Part shown: piece after piece, positions 50,188 to 58,239 of the stretch
Position numbering within the stretch: the stretch's first letter is position 1
Layout of the letters: each line of letters opens with the position of its first letter
Source of the DNA: Pelagovum pacificum
Lineage (GTDB): Bacteria > Pseudomonadota > Alphaproteobacteria > Rhodobacterales > Rhodobacteraceae
Direction of reading: 5' to 3'
DNA: 64,000 nt
NCBI RefSeq assembly: GCF_016134045.1
Contig: NZ_CP065915.1
Coordinates: forward strand, 2,356,001-2,420,000
Notes under the pieces: model-generated
What the model was told of the DNA's origin: nothing
The model's database searches: none
What the model saw: only the letters and a program-made list of their open reading frames with translations
Translations under genes and position numbers: made by a program

Positions 50188-51497
50188 CTTCTGGATTGGA
50201 ATTCAGTCTCACATCTGAGGTTCTTGACGAGGGTGCGCCAGAAGAACGCGCCTCCTTTGGGATACTTTCGATCAAAGCCAACGGTCAAACGCTCACTGAG
50301 GGATTCGATCATTACCTGAATGGATTCAGGGTTGGACCGCTTGTTTCAGCCTACTACCTTGCCGAATGGTTGGCCTGGAACTGGTGGCGTCTGAGATGGG
50401 AGTCGTGTTCTCACGCCCCCGACTGGAATCTCGTTCACCAGATGAATACAATCGGCGAGGGGTATGTATGGCCGAATATTCAAATCTGGTCGGATGGACA
50501 CCGATCCGTTCTTATATCGCGTCCGTCTGTCAGACCGGATGCCAAACCATTCCGGTACGTCGGTGCATCGCCTGTCGTTATTCCCTCGACTACATTTGAA
50601 CATGCAGTTGATGAATTCATGCCGCGTATAATCGGAAGGCTACGCGAAAGAAAAGTTGAGTTCACTAATCTTGACCGCCTCTGGAAAGACGTTCTTGAAG
50701 AGCGCAACAATCCGGACCTCGCTGAACGGAGGCGGTTGGAAGCGCTTATGGGACGAGACCCTGATTCTATTGATGATCAAGCGATTGAAAGTTTAATAGC
50801 AAGTCGTGAACGGCTGGGGAGCGCTGCCGTTGATGAAGTCGCTGCCGGCTTTTCAACGTCTGGTCGCAGGATGATGAGCAATGTCGAAGATTTTGAAGGT
50901 GCGGCAGCAACTGTCGGTTTCAACGCAAAACTAAGTGACGCCTTACGAATGCGCGAGTTACCTAATCCAGCCGAGGTTCCCGCCTGGAAGCGCGGAAGGA
51001 TTGCTGCTGACCTAGTCAGACAACAGGAACGCCTCGAGGACAGAGCTCTTACTGATAAAAAACTTGCCGAACTGATGGGCGCAAGCCCGTCTCTTCTTTC
51101 AAACGAACCTTCGGTCCAGGTGCCGCTCTCATTTGCTCTGACCGAGAGAAACGGAACGAAATCGAGTATAGTTCTCAATCAGCGTCCCAGAGTGAGCCGG
51201 CGATTTGCGCTGGCGCGCCTTATTGGCGATCAACTCATGAATCCTCCTGGGTCACTTCACCCAGCTATCAGTTCCTCAACATATAGGCAGAAGGCGCAGC
51301 GTTCCTTTGCTGCCGAGCTGCTTGCACCCTTCTCGGTTATTGATGAATTAATGGCTGGAGACTACTCAGAGGAGAAGCAGCAGGACATAGCCGATCTCTT
51401 TGATGTTTCTCCTATGGTTATTAACACGCTTCTTCGGACCCATGACAAAATTGATCGTGATGATCTTGAAGGCCTGGGATATTTGGCGACGCCCTGA
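50184..51497 (+). CDS. IrrE/ImmA-like protein with a degenerate zinc motif
   Basis: This 437-residue protein has an N-terminal domain I do not recognise (residues 1-130, tryptophan-rich YLAEWLAWNWWRLRWE). A helical middle follows. The C-terminal segment resembles ImmA/IrrE (DUF955) peptidases: QRPRVSRRFALARLIGDQLM, then RQKAQRSFAAELLAP and a helix-turn-helix-like QQDIADLFDVSPMVINTLL. In active members the RRFALA stretch continues as HELGH, and here it reads RLIGD, so the zinc ligands are missing. It may act as a non-enzymatic sensor or regulator. It is coupled to the 144-aa gene. Confidence 0.75.
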   Translation: MTSGLEFSLTSEVLDEGAPEERASFGILSIKANGQTLTEGFDHYLNGFRVGPLVSAYYLAEWLAWNWWRLRWESCSHAPDWNLVHQMNTIGEGYVWPNIQIWSDGHRSVLISRPSVRPDAKPFRYVGASPVVIPSTTFEHAVDEFMPRIIGRLRERKVEFTNLDRLWKDVLEERNNPDLAERRRLEALMGRDPDSIDDQAIESLIASRERLGSAAVDEVAAGFSTSGRRMMSNVEDFEGAAATVGFNAKLSDALRMRELPNPAEVPAWKRGRIAADLVRQQERLEDRALTDKKLAELMGASPSLLSNEPSVQVPLSFALTERNGTKSSIVLNQRPRVSRRFALARLIGDQLMNPPGSLHPAISSSTYRQKAQRSFAAELLAPFSVIDELMAGDYSEEKQQDIADLFDVSPMVINTLLRTHDKIDRDDLEGLGYLATP

Positions 51498-52117
51498 TTT
51501 AGAGTGAATGCTGGGAAGCAAAGGCAATTCTTTCTTTGACGTATTCGCGGGTGCTGACCATCAGCTATAGATCGCCTTTGATGAGATGCTGGTTTCGCGG
51601 CGGCTGGTCCGAGTGTCGGCGACAGGCTCCAAGCCGACCTGGGGTCGCGCGCCAGAGTATCCGTCATCTGGCCCAAGTCATCGGTATGCTCCGTCCCACA
51701 GCTGCCGATCGAGATTGGGCCCGAGCCACGTCCGGTTCCGGCCCCTTCCGGACATTCGCCAAGCTGGCTCTGCTGCGGCGCTGCTTCACCAAACCGGCCG
51801 CATCTCCTCTCCGCAGCATATTGCCTCCGAAGAGGGCCCTCAGTAGGAGGAAGCCGCAGCTGACGCGCCCTTCTTAGATGACCCTTCTATTATGGACCGG
51901 CCAGTCTCTCGTGCTCCACGTGATTTTAGCTCTTATTTAATCTTGCCATTAAACGGATAGACAGGGAGGGGCGCCGATCAGCTTGAGGGTCATGCACATA
52001 GCATAGACGAGCGGTTATTATTCGGCGACTGTGTTGTCGAACCTACGGGAGATGACAGTCGAGCCGGATGCGTTAGAGACAAAGCCATTCAACAGCCAAC
52101 CGGGGCGGAAACACACG
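51498..52117. repeat. Gene-free stretch with degenerate intergenic repeats
   Basis: No gene is supported. Repeat-family fragments lie at about 51,590-51,800 (for example GGTCCGAGTGTCGGCGACAG, CCGGCCCCTTCCGGACATTC, CTGCTGCGGCGCTGCTTCAC). An AT-richer stretch at 51,910-52,030 probably contains the promoter of the Mrr-like gene. Confidence 0.45.
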
Positions 52118-53332
52118 ATGTCTGACGAATTGCTGAATCCGAGCGTCGCAGCGCAGTCTCCGTCCGATGCAGAGCTCGACGTGGTGGTCAACGACCTGCA
52201 ACGTTCAATACAGGAGTGGGCAATCCGTCACGAGCTTTGGTTCGACTGCGGCTTCAAGTCCTTTGCCGAACGCGTCGGCGGAGAGCCTGGGGAGCCCCCC
52301 GTCGTCACAATCCTACACTTCGACGGCGACCTCGGACGCGCGCTCGATGGCGATTTCCACGGACTCGATATTGAGTTCTTCGACCTGCTAGCGCGACAAG
52401 GTTTCTGGTATGAGCGTAACGATAGTGCCAGCGTTTATTTATATCCAGAGGACAATAGCCCATTATTCCAGCCGTTCCTCGACCGCGAAAACTGGCAGTG
52501 GGTGTGCGGACTGGTCCAGCAGGACGTCGCAGATGTTTACGAAGAGCTATATTCGTACTTCGCGAGGCGCCCGGAGGATCTCCACCGCCTCACTTGGCGA
52601 GAATTCGAGACACTACTGTTCCGGATCTTCCAGGCTCAAGGGTTCACTTGCGAGCTAGGACCGGGCTCCAATGATGGCGGCATAGACGTTCGCGTGCTCC
52701 AGCGAGACCCACTGGGCGACATACTGACGCTGGTCCAAGCCAAGCGCTACTCTCCAAAGAATAAAATCGATCTGTCGGCAGTAGCAGCGCTGCATGGCGT
52801 CGCAGACGTTGAAGCGGCGCAGAAGAGCATGTTCGTCACGACCTCCGATTACCTTCCTTCGGCACGGAAGTTCGCCGGACGGACCCGCATCCCAATGAAG
52901 TTAACGACCTCTGCCGATGTCAGCGAATGGTGCCAGGAGGCAAGCGCAGGCATCATCCGCGATAAGTCAAAGCTGGTGACACGCCAAGCAGTAGCTTCGC
53001 TGCTTCAGAGCCTTACTTTTAGGGATCCCCGCATCGTCCACGCGCGGACAGGCTACTCTGTTCTCACCAACCAGTTCTCGATCATACTTAAGGAGACGAA
53101 GCACGCAGCGCTGCTGATGGCCATCCCAGCAAAGACCATCTCAGACGATGGTTATGGACAGAGAGGTTGCGAGGTGCCCGATACTGGCCCCGCTTGCCTG
53201 GACCGTCTGACAGCTGATACCGTCTTCCGCGCAAAGCGGACCGTCCACGACGGCAAGGTAAGCTATTGGGACGGTCAGAACCTATATACAGCATGGGACG
53301 GAGCTCCCGCGAGCTTCGATCTTTACGATTAG
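52118..53332 (+). CDS. Mrr-type restriction endonuclease
   Basis: This 404-residue nuclease has an Mrr-cat domain in its middle. LTWREFETLLFRIFQAQGF (about residues 157-175) supplies the first acidic residue, GSNDGGIDV (about 184) the catalytic Asp, and LVQAKRY (about 204) the Q-x-K pair. The N-terminal 140 residues and the C-terminal 130 have no recognised motif and may sense the target. Mrr proteins cleave methylated foreign DNA and some are SOS-inducible. ATG 52,118 is chosen; frames open upstream to 52,031 with a possible ATG 52,052. It is a single-gene unit between the IrrE-like pair and the Septu-like pair. Confidence 0.85.
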   Translation: MSDELLNPSVAAQSPSDAELDVVVNDLQRSIQEWAIRHELWFDCGFKSFAERVGGEPGEPPVVTILHFDGDLGRALDGDFHGLDIEFFDLLARQGFWYERNDSASVYLYPEDNSPLFQPFLDRENWQWVCGLVQQDVADVYEELYSYFARRPEDLHRLTWREFETLLFRIFQAQGFTCELGPGSNDGGIDVRVLQRDPLGDILTLVQAKRYSPKNKIDLSAVAALHGVADVEAAQKSMFVTTSDYLPSARKFAGRTRIPMKLTTSADVSEWCQEASAGIIRDKSKLVTRQAVASLLQSLTFRDPRIVHARTGYSVLTNQFSIILKETKHAALLMAIPAKTISDDGYGQRGCEVPDTGPACLDRLTADTVFRAKRTVHDGKVSYWDGQNLYTAWDGAPASFDLYD

Positions 53333-53552
53333 CTCGGGAATGATTGCCGGCCCTGAGTTAACGTCCATGCCAAGCGCAGCGGATGGCTGCTCCCATCCTA
53401 CTTCACCAGCTTTTCAAGTGAGCCAACGCGTAGTCACGCTCGTGCATCCACATGCGGCCACTTAGTTTTGGCACAGCGTGCCTTCGTGGATAAGTTGCTC
53501 CGGTGGCACATTTAGTCAGAAGTCTGCCACATGCACATAGCTAACCTCGACA

Positions 53553-55115
53553 TTGCACATTGCACACTTGATAGTTGCTAAAATTATACTGAGGGTTTGG
53601 TTCTTGTACGCAGAAAATGATTTTCAGTTGCTGGAAGCGCGCACTGCAGATGTACGCGTTGAGATTCCATGGCGACACAAGGGCCGCCCGTATATCAACC
53701 CTCACGCCGTCTTTAGCCGCAAGCCTCACATGGCTGGCGAACAGCATGAACATTTGACGGCAATAATCGGAAAAAACGGAACTGGGAAATCCCATCTATT
53801 AAGCGCAATCGTTCAGACATTCCTGCGCCTCGAAGAGCTGCAACAGGGTGAGCGAAAAAGGATCAAGGATGAGCTCCCGCTGGAACTTCTGGTCTATCGC
53901 GTGGATGGCCATCAATGCAGAGTCGCGCAGACAGGGCATCGCTCGATTAGCATTCAGGTAAACGGCGAGGAAGTTGCTCCCAAAGACCTTCCCTTACCGA
54001 AACGTATCGTCGCGCTGACTATCAGCCCATTCGACAAGTTTCCACTACCCAGAACAATACGTCGTTCAGTAGTTCAAGTTGATGCCGCATCATCAATGTA
54101 CCAGTATCTTGGCCTACGAGACAATTTCGGTAAGGCATCCATTCGGACTCTTTTATTTAGATCCTTAAGCAGCTTGTTCGACACAGCGGATAACAGCGCT
54201 CTTAGACTGAGTAACATCGGGGCCGTATTCGACTTTCTTGGAATGAGGCCGATGGTTAATGTCATCTACGCGCTCAGGGAACGGTCATTGCTCCAAACCA
54301 TCGCGAACGGCGGCGACCCTTACGCCGATCACGACTTATCTTATACGAAAAGGCGTCTTCTAGAGGATATTTCTCGAAGTGATGTGTCGTTATCCCACCT
54401 TCAACATCTAGCGCGTCTCGCCTTCGCGAAAGCTTTGGGAAGCCGTATTGGAACGCACGCAGACCTGGAGACTGGATTTCAAGACCCCTTGTTTCTCGAT
54501 CTTCAGCCGTTACGTCGTGCAGGCCTCCTGAGCATGTCCGGCGTTGAAGTTGAACTCAAGGATGGGGGCCCGACCGATCTCCTTCAGGCAAGTTCTGGTC
54601 AGTTGAGTATGGTCTCTGCGCTTATCGCGCTGGCATCTGTCATCAAGAACGGAAGTTTGGTCCTCATTGACGAGCCAGAACTCAGCCTGCATCCCGAGTG
54701 GCAGGTGAAGTACATCGATTTGCTGCTGCGCACTTTCGCTCGTTACCATGGTTGTCACTTCGTAGTGGCAACTCACTCACCTATGGTGGTCTCCGAGTTG
54801 CCTGAGCACGCCGAAGTCATCTCGCTCGACCAAGAAGAGCTGCCAACTACGAAGGAACTGAAGGGTCAATCCGCAGACTACCTCCTCGCCGAAGTCTTCG
54901 GTGCGCCGACATCAAACAATCTTCACGTCCGAGACCGTATCGTCACTGCACTCCGTTTGATTGCAAATGGGGATATGAACTCCAAGGATTTTGACGAAGC
55001 GCTTGCTGACTTGCGTAAATTTGCGACCGAGTTGGAGCCAAACGATCCAGCGGCTGAATTGATTAGAAACGTTGAAGAAGCTGCGAGGGACGCAGGGACT
55101 GAGGCGCAGTCATGA
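53553..55115 (+). CDS. Septu-like AAA/ABC ATPase (PtuA-like)
   Basis: This is an SMC/ABC-type ATPase of about 520 residues. Walker A GKNGTGKS is at about 73-80, an ABC-like signature SSGQLSMVSAL at about 347, Walker B LVLIDEPELSLHPEW at about 369 and the H-loop VVATHSPM at about 404. These count from the upstream TTG at 53,553. A TTG at 53,604 with GAGGG 8 bp before it is an equally good start. Its stop overlaps the start of an HNH nuclease gene. An OLD-like/PtuA ATPase followed by an HNH nuclease is the layout of the Septu anti-phage system. The toprim domain of OLD nucleases is absent, which supports Septu over Gabija. Confidence 0.82.
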   Translation: MHIAHLIVAKIILRVWFLYAENDFQLLEARTADVRVEIPWRHKGRPYINPHAVFSRKPHMAGEQHEHLTAIIGKNGTGKSHLLSAIVQTFLRLEELQQGERKRIKDELPLELLVYRVDGHQCRVAQTGHRSISIQVNGEEVAPKDLPLPKRIVALTISPFDKFPLPRTIRRSVVQVDAASSMYQYLGLRDNFGKASIRTLLFRSLSSLFDTADNSALRLSNIGAVFDFLGMRPMVNVIYALRERSLLQTIANGGDPYADHDLSYTKRRLLEDISRSDVSLSHLQHLARLAFAKALGSRIGTHADLETGFQDPLFLDLQPLRRAGLLSMSGVEVELKDGGPTDLLQASSGQLSMVSALIALASVIKNGSLVLIDEPELSLHPEWQVKYIDLLLRTFARYHGCHFVVATHSPMVVSELPEHAEVISLDQEELPTTKELKGQSADYLLAEVFGAPTSNNLHVRDRIVTALRLIANGDMNSKDFDEALADLRKFATELEPNDPAAELIRNVEEAARDAGTEAQS

Positions 55116-55759
55116 ATCCGGTTCAATATGGCGCTGCGTGCCAAGCACTGGTTGATACTTTCGATGCGCTTGAGTGTGGGCAAAAGGATCACAAATATTG
55201 GGGCGACGACGCTGTCGCCACTGTCCGTGCAGAGATCAAAGTACACTATATCGCCGAGCAGAACCGCCGATGCTGCTATTGCGGGCGCGAGTACCCGACC
55301 GACAACAATGCGGTCTGGGACGGTGAGCACATAATCGCCAAGAAAATCGCGCCACACTTCATGTTTGAGCCACGTAATTTGGCAGCATCATGCAAAGACT
55401 GCAACATCGCTAAAGGAGACGATGAAGTCCGCACTAATCCCAAGCGTAAGTCATTTCCTGATGAAGCGAAGCACTACAAAATCGTCCACCCTCACTTTGA
55501 CAACTACCATGATCACATTCGGTGGTATGGCGATGTTGTTAAGCCACTCTCTCCCAAGGGGGCCGAGCTTGTCGGCATGTGCAAGCTGTGGCGCTTTGGC
55601 ATCACCAAGGCAGGGGCCGAAGTGACACCGCCCAACCCTTTGGTCGACGGGTTGATCGGCGTGATGATGGACCCCCAAGCGGACGCCTTGACCAAGGAAG
55701 TCGCTATCGAAGCGTACAAAACTTATGTGAGGGCACAACCTCAGAAGGCGGCAGACTAA
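55112..55759 (+). CDS. HNH nuclease of the Septu-like pair (PtuB-like)
   Basis: This 215-residue protein has an HNH fold. A first zinc knuckle CCYCG is at about 54-58, the catalytic stretch DGEHIIAKK at about 70, and NLAASCKDCNIAKG near 90 provides the N and second knuckle. In Septu, PtuB supplies the DNA-cleaving activity and PtuA the sensing ATPase. Four-bp overlap with the ATPase gene supports joint function. The C-terminal 90 residues are helical and unassigned. It may equally belong to a less-studied ATPase-HNH group related to Septu. Confidence 0.85.
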   Translation: MNPVQYGAACQALVDTFDALECGQKDHKYWGDDAVATVRAEIKVHYIAEQNRRCCYCGREYPTDNNAVWDGEHIIAKKIAPHFMFEPRNLAASCKDCNIAKGDDEVRTNPKRKSFPDEAKHYKIVHPHFDNYHDHIRWYGDVVKPLSPKGAELVGMCKLWRFGITKAGAEVTPPNPLVDGLIGVMMDPQADALTKEVAIEAYKTYVRAQPQKAAD

Positions 55760-55874
55760 GGACGAACATCGATTTTGAGCATGGCGCGGCCATCACGAAG
55801 CTTGCAAGGTTTGCGTGCTACTCGAGATACGTCGCTCTGCGGGCAAATCTACATTTCTGAAGTTGGCCACTTGC

Positions 55875-56131
55875 GCAGCGAACGGCAGCTTCCCGCCCCT
55901 CCCGGACCTTGATCGACACTGCAGCAAACGACTGCTCCCCGCCCTTAGGCGACTTTGATGCGGACCGCAGCGAATGGCCGCTCTCCGCCTCTCCCGGACC
56001 TTGATCGACACTGCAGCAAACGACTGCTCCCCGCCCCTTTCGGACGTTAGTCGTCATCGCAGCGAAGGTCCGCTCTCCGCCTTTCTTGGACCTCGGTCGT
56101 CTCAGCAGCGAATGGCTGCTCTCCGCCCGCC
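55875..56131. repeat. Six-unit 46-bp tandem repeat
   Basis: Units start with GCAGCGAA or GCAGCAAA at 55,875, 55,921, 55,967, 56,013, 56,059 and 56,105, an exact 46-bp period; the last unit is partial. Units 1 and 3 and units 2 and 4 are most alike, showing duplication of a 92-bp dimer. There are no unique spacers, so it is not CRISPR. It is a tandem form of the dispersed repeat family. The flanking parts, 55,760-55,874 and 56,132-56,463, show no gene. Confidence 0.85.
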
Positions 56132-56463
56132 TTCACCTATTGCCCCCTTGCTCGCATGCTCCAGCGACCAACCGACCGTGAAGCCGTGGAGGACGGTCAA
56201 AATTTTTTTCACCAAGGCCAACAGAGAACTGAGCGCCGCCTGGTCGCGGAAGCCGAAGTAGGGGTCGTCGTGCATGGTCTCGGGAAAGGTCCTCGAGACT
56301 TAAGTCGCAGCACGACAAGCAACGGAAGCCGCAGCATCAGGATGACGGGTCAGGTCACGCCAGTCTCTTGTTCGATCCCGGTCGCGCTTGACCGAACGCG
56401 ACCGCGATCGACTTGATCAGGCGGACCACCCAGAAACCAAGCCACCTCAGTGACTTGCAGGGT

Positions 56464-56641
56464 ATTCACCAAATCGGCGCAGTCATGAGGTCCAGAGAAT
56501 ATCGGCCCGGAGAGACCGCTTCCGGGCCACCGCGCACCGGGGCCAGTGCTCAGCCCCTCGCGCATAACCCTCGAAAACAACGGAAAAATCCGGCCGCCGC
56601 CGGATCGGGAGAACGCTTTCGCGCGGGCAAGTGGCGGAGAG
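56464..56641. repeat. tRNA-Ser 3' flank, repeated at 19,061
   Basis: This stretch follows the tRNA-Ser gene in its direction of transcription and has a diverged direct copy at 19,061-19,237 that ends with the last ten or so bases of the tRNA. The pair brackets 37.4 kb of accessory DNA. Confidence 0.6.
56584..56605 (-). terminator. Rho-independent terminator of tRNA-Ser
   Basis: Read on the minus strand, ATCCGGC and GCCGGAT pair around a 4-nt loop and are followed directly by a run of T residues, about 27 bp after the tRNA end. Confidence 0.8.
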
Positions 56642-56721
56642 GAAGGGATTCGAACCCTCGAGACGGTTTCCCGCCTACACACTTTCCAGGCGTGCGCCTT
56701 CGACCACTCGGCCACCTCTCC
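56632..56721 (-). tRNA. tRNA-Ser (anticodon GGA)
   Basis: Read on the minus strand, the acceptor arms GGAGAGG and CCTCTCC pair, the D-arm has GCCGAGTGGTCGAAGGC and the anticodon loop reads CTGGAAA with anticodon GGA. A long variable arm as in class II tRNAs follows, then the T-loop TTCGAAT, discriminator G and encoded CCA. The 90-nt gene looks intact. It is the right limit of the accessory region. Confidence 0.97.
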
Positions 56722-56874
56722 GCCGGCGTCTCTAGCGGAAGGTGTGGACCGAGTGCAAGAGGCCGAAGACGCTTTTCACCGGGCTTTTGCCCGAGGTCAC
56801 CGCCGAGGCACCGCACAGGCAATGCGCGGGCGCCGTCGGGCCGCCACAGGGGGCGGCCAACGACAACGCGCCCG

Positions 56875-57474
56875 TCACTGCAGGTAGGAGATGTCCTCGG
56901 CGAAGTACTGGTAGCTGTCGGCGTTGTCGATCAGCACCTCCAGATCGACGAGAGCACGCTCCGAGCAGGCGCTGCGGGAATAGCAGATGTCTTCCGTCCG
57001 GGCGACGACGTCGAAGTGGCTCATCTCGTGGATGATCGTGCCTTCGCGGCTGCCGTTCTCCATCTCGATGGAGCCGGAGGGGAAGGCATACATCCGCGGC
57101 ATCTCGAAGAAGGACGGACAGAGGTTGATGGCGAAGTGATCGTGCGTCCAGACGTTGGCGTACATCTCGCTGTCGCAATCCTCCTCGCCGATGTTGGCGC
57201 AGACGATCTTGATCTCGTTCTCGTTGATCGCGGTGTAGATCGACTTGAAGCTCGCCCGGACGGAGGCCGCGTTGTTCTTCGAGTAGGGGCCGAACCAGCG
57301 GCGGTACTCGGGGGTATCGCCGATCGAGACAGCGGCGCGCAGGGCGATCTTCTCGGCCCCGACGAGCGCTTCCTCGACGAGCGCGATCTCCCCCTTCTCG
57401 CAGCGTTCGAAGTCGTGGGCCAGCGCAGGCGCGGCTATGGTCATGAGGATGACCGCAAGGAGAATACGAAACAT
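56875..57474 (-). CDS. Exported M35-like metallopeptidase
   Basis: This 199-residue protein has a signal peptide (MFRILLAVILMTIAAPALA) and a deuterolysin/M35-type domain. The zinc motif HEMSH is at about 149-153 in the setting GTIIHEMSHF. An aspartate in the ARTEDICYS segment is the likely third ligand, and the terminal NADSYQYFAEDI is typical. Several cysteine pairs suit a periplasmic or secreted enzyme. Peptide-bond hydrolysis is expected; the target is unknown. It lies in the core flank between tRNA-Ser and the alaX gene and has a likely promoter upstream of 57,474. Confidence 0.8.
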   Translation of the reverse strand: MFRILLAVILMTIAAPALAHDFERCEKGEIALVEEALVGAEKIALRAAVSIGDTPEYRRWFGPYSKNNAASVRASFKSIYTAINENEIKIVCANIGEEDCDSEMYANVWTHDHFAINLCPSFFEMPRMYAFPSGSIEMENGSREGTIIHEMSHFDVVARTEDICYSRSACSERALVDLEVLIDNADSYQYFAEDISYLQ

Positions 57475-57522
57475 CCCTGCCCTCCGTTGAGACGTAACTG
57501 AGCTGACTATGCGTCAGCCCGG

Positions 57523-58239
57523 TCAGTCGAGCAACAGGGAGACCCGGCGGTTCTGCTTGCCCTTCTTCTCGATCTTCCCGAGGCGCACGGTGCCGATTTC
57601 GGACGTCCAGGCGACATGCGTGCCACCGCAGGGCTGGAGATCGGCGGTATTCTCACCGTCGCCGATCCGAACGAGGCGAATGCGCCCTGCCCCGCGTGGC
57701 GGGCTGACCGACATGGTCTTCACAAGGTCCGGCTGCGCGTCGAGTTCTTCTTCCGTGATCCATTCCTCGCTCACCGGGAAGTCGCAGGCGATCATGCGGT
57801 TGAGGGTATCCTCGATCTCTTCCTTGTTGTCGGGGGCTTCGGGCATGTCGAAGTCGAGCCGCCCCTTCTCAGCCCCGATGGAGCCGCCGGTGACGGGGCG
57901 CGGGATGACGACGGACAGGAGGTGGAGCGCGGTGTGCATCCGCATGTGGCGGTGCCGCCGCTCCCAGTAGAGGACCTGGGTGACCTTCGCGCCCTCGGGC
58001 GGCAGCGCGGCGGGCTCCGCGGGGATCAGGACGATGTCGTCGCCCTCCCCCTTGACCGCGGTCGCGATGTCGATTGTGCCGCCGTCCCATTCCAGCCGGC
58101 CGCTGTCGCCGGGCTGGCCGCCGCCGGTCGCGTAGAACAGGCTGCGGTCGAGGATCAGGCCCCCTTCGCTGGTGTGGCCGGTAACGTGGGCCTCCGCCTC
58201 GCGCAGGTAGGCATCGGCGCGGAACAGCATCTCGGTCAT
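57523..58239 (-). CDS. AlaX-type alanyl-tRNA editing protein
   Basis: This 238-residue trans-editing hydrolase removes serine or glycine wrongly attached to tRNA-Ala. The tRNA-SAD domain motifs are LDRSLFYATGGGQPGDSG with HMRMHTALHLLS and, near the end, DLQPCGGTHVAWTSEIG, which carry the zinc ligands (HxxxH and CxxxH). ATG 58,239 overlaps the MscS stop codon; the frame continues upstream but only as antisense of the channel gene. It is last in the cysK-mscS-alaX transcript. Confidence 0.9.
   Translation of the reverse strand: MTEMLFRADAYLREAEAHVTGHTSEGGLILDRSLFYATGGGQPGDSGRLEWDGGTIDIATAVKGEGDDIVLIPAEPAALPPEGAKVTQVLYWERRHRHMRMHTALHLLSVVIPRPVTGGSIGAEKGRLDFDMPEAPDNKEEIEDTLNRMIACDFPVSEEWITEEELDAQPDLVKTMSVSPPRGAGRIRLVRIGDGENTADLQPCGGTHVAWTSEIGTVRLGKIEKKGKQNRRVSLLLD

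Noticed and set aside
53553-55759. Gabija (GajA/GajB) assignment for the ATPase-nuclease pair
   Set aside because: The ATPase has no toprim domain after Walker B and the second gene is an HNH nuclease, not a UvrD-like helicase.
55875-56131. CRISPR array
   Set aside because: The period is 46 bp with no unique spacers and no cas gene nearby; it is a simple tandem repeat.
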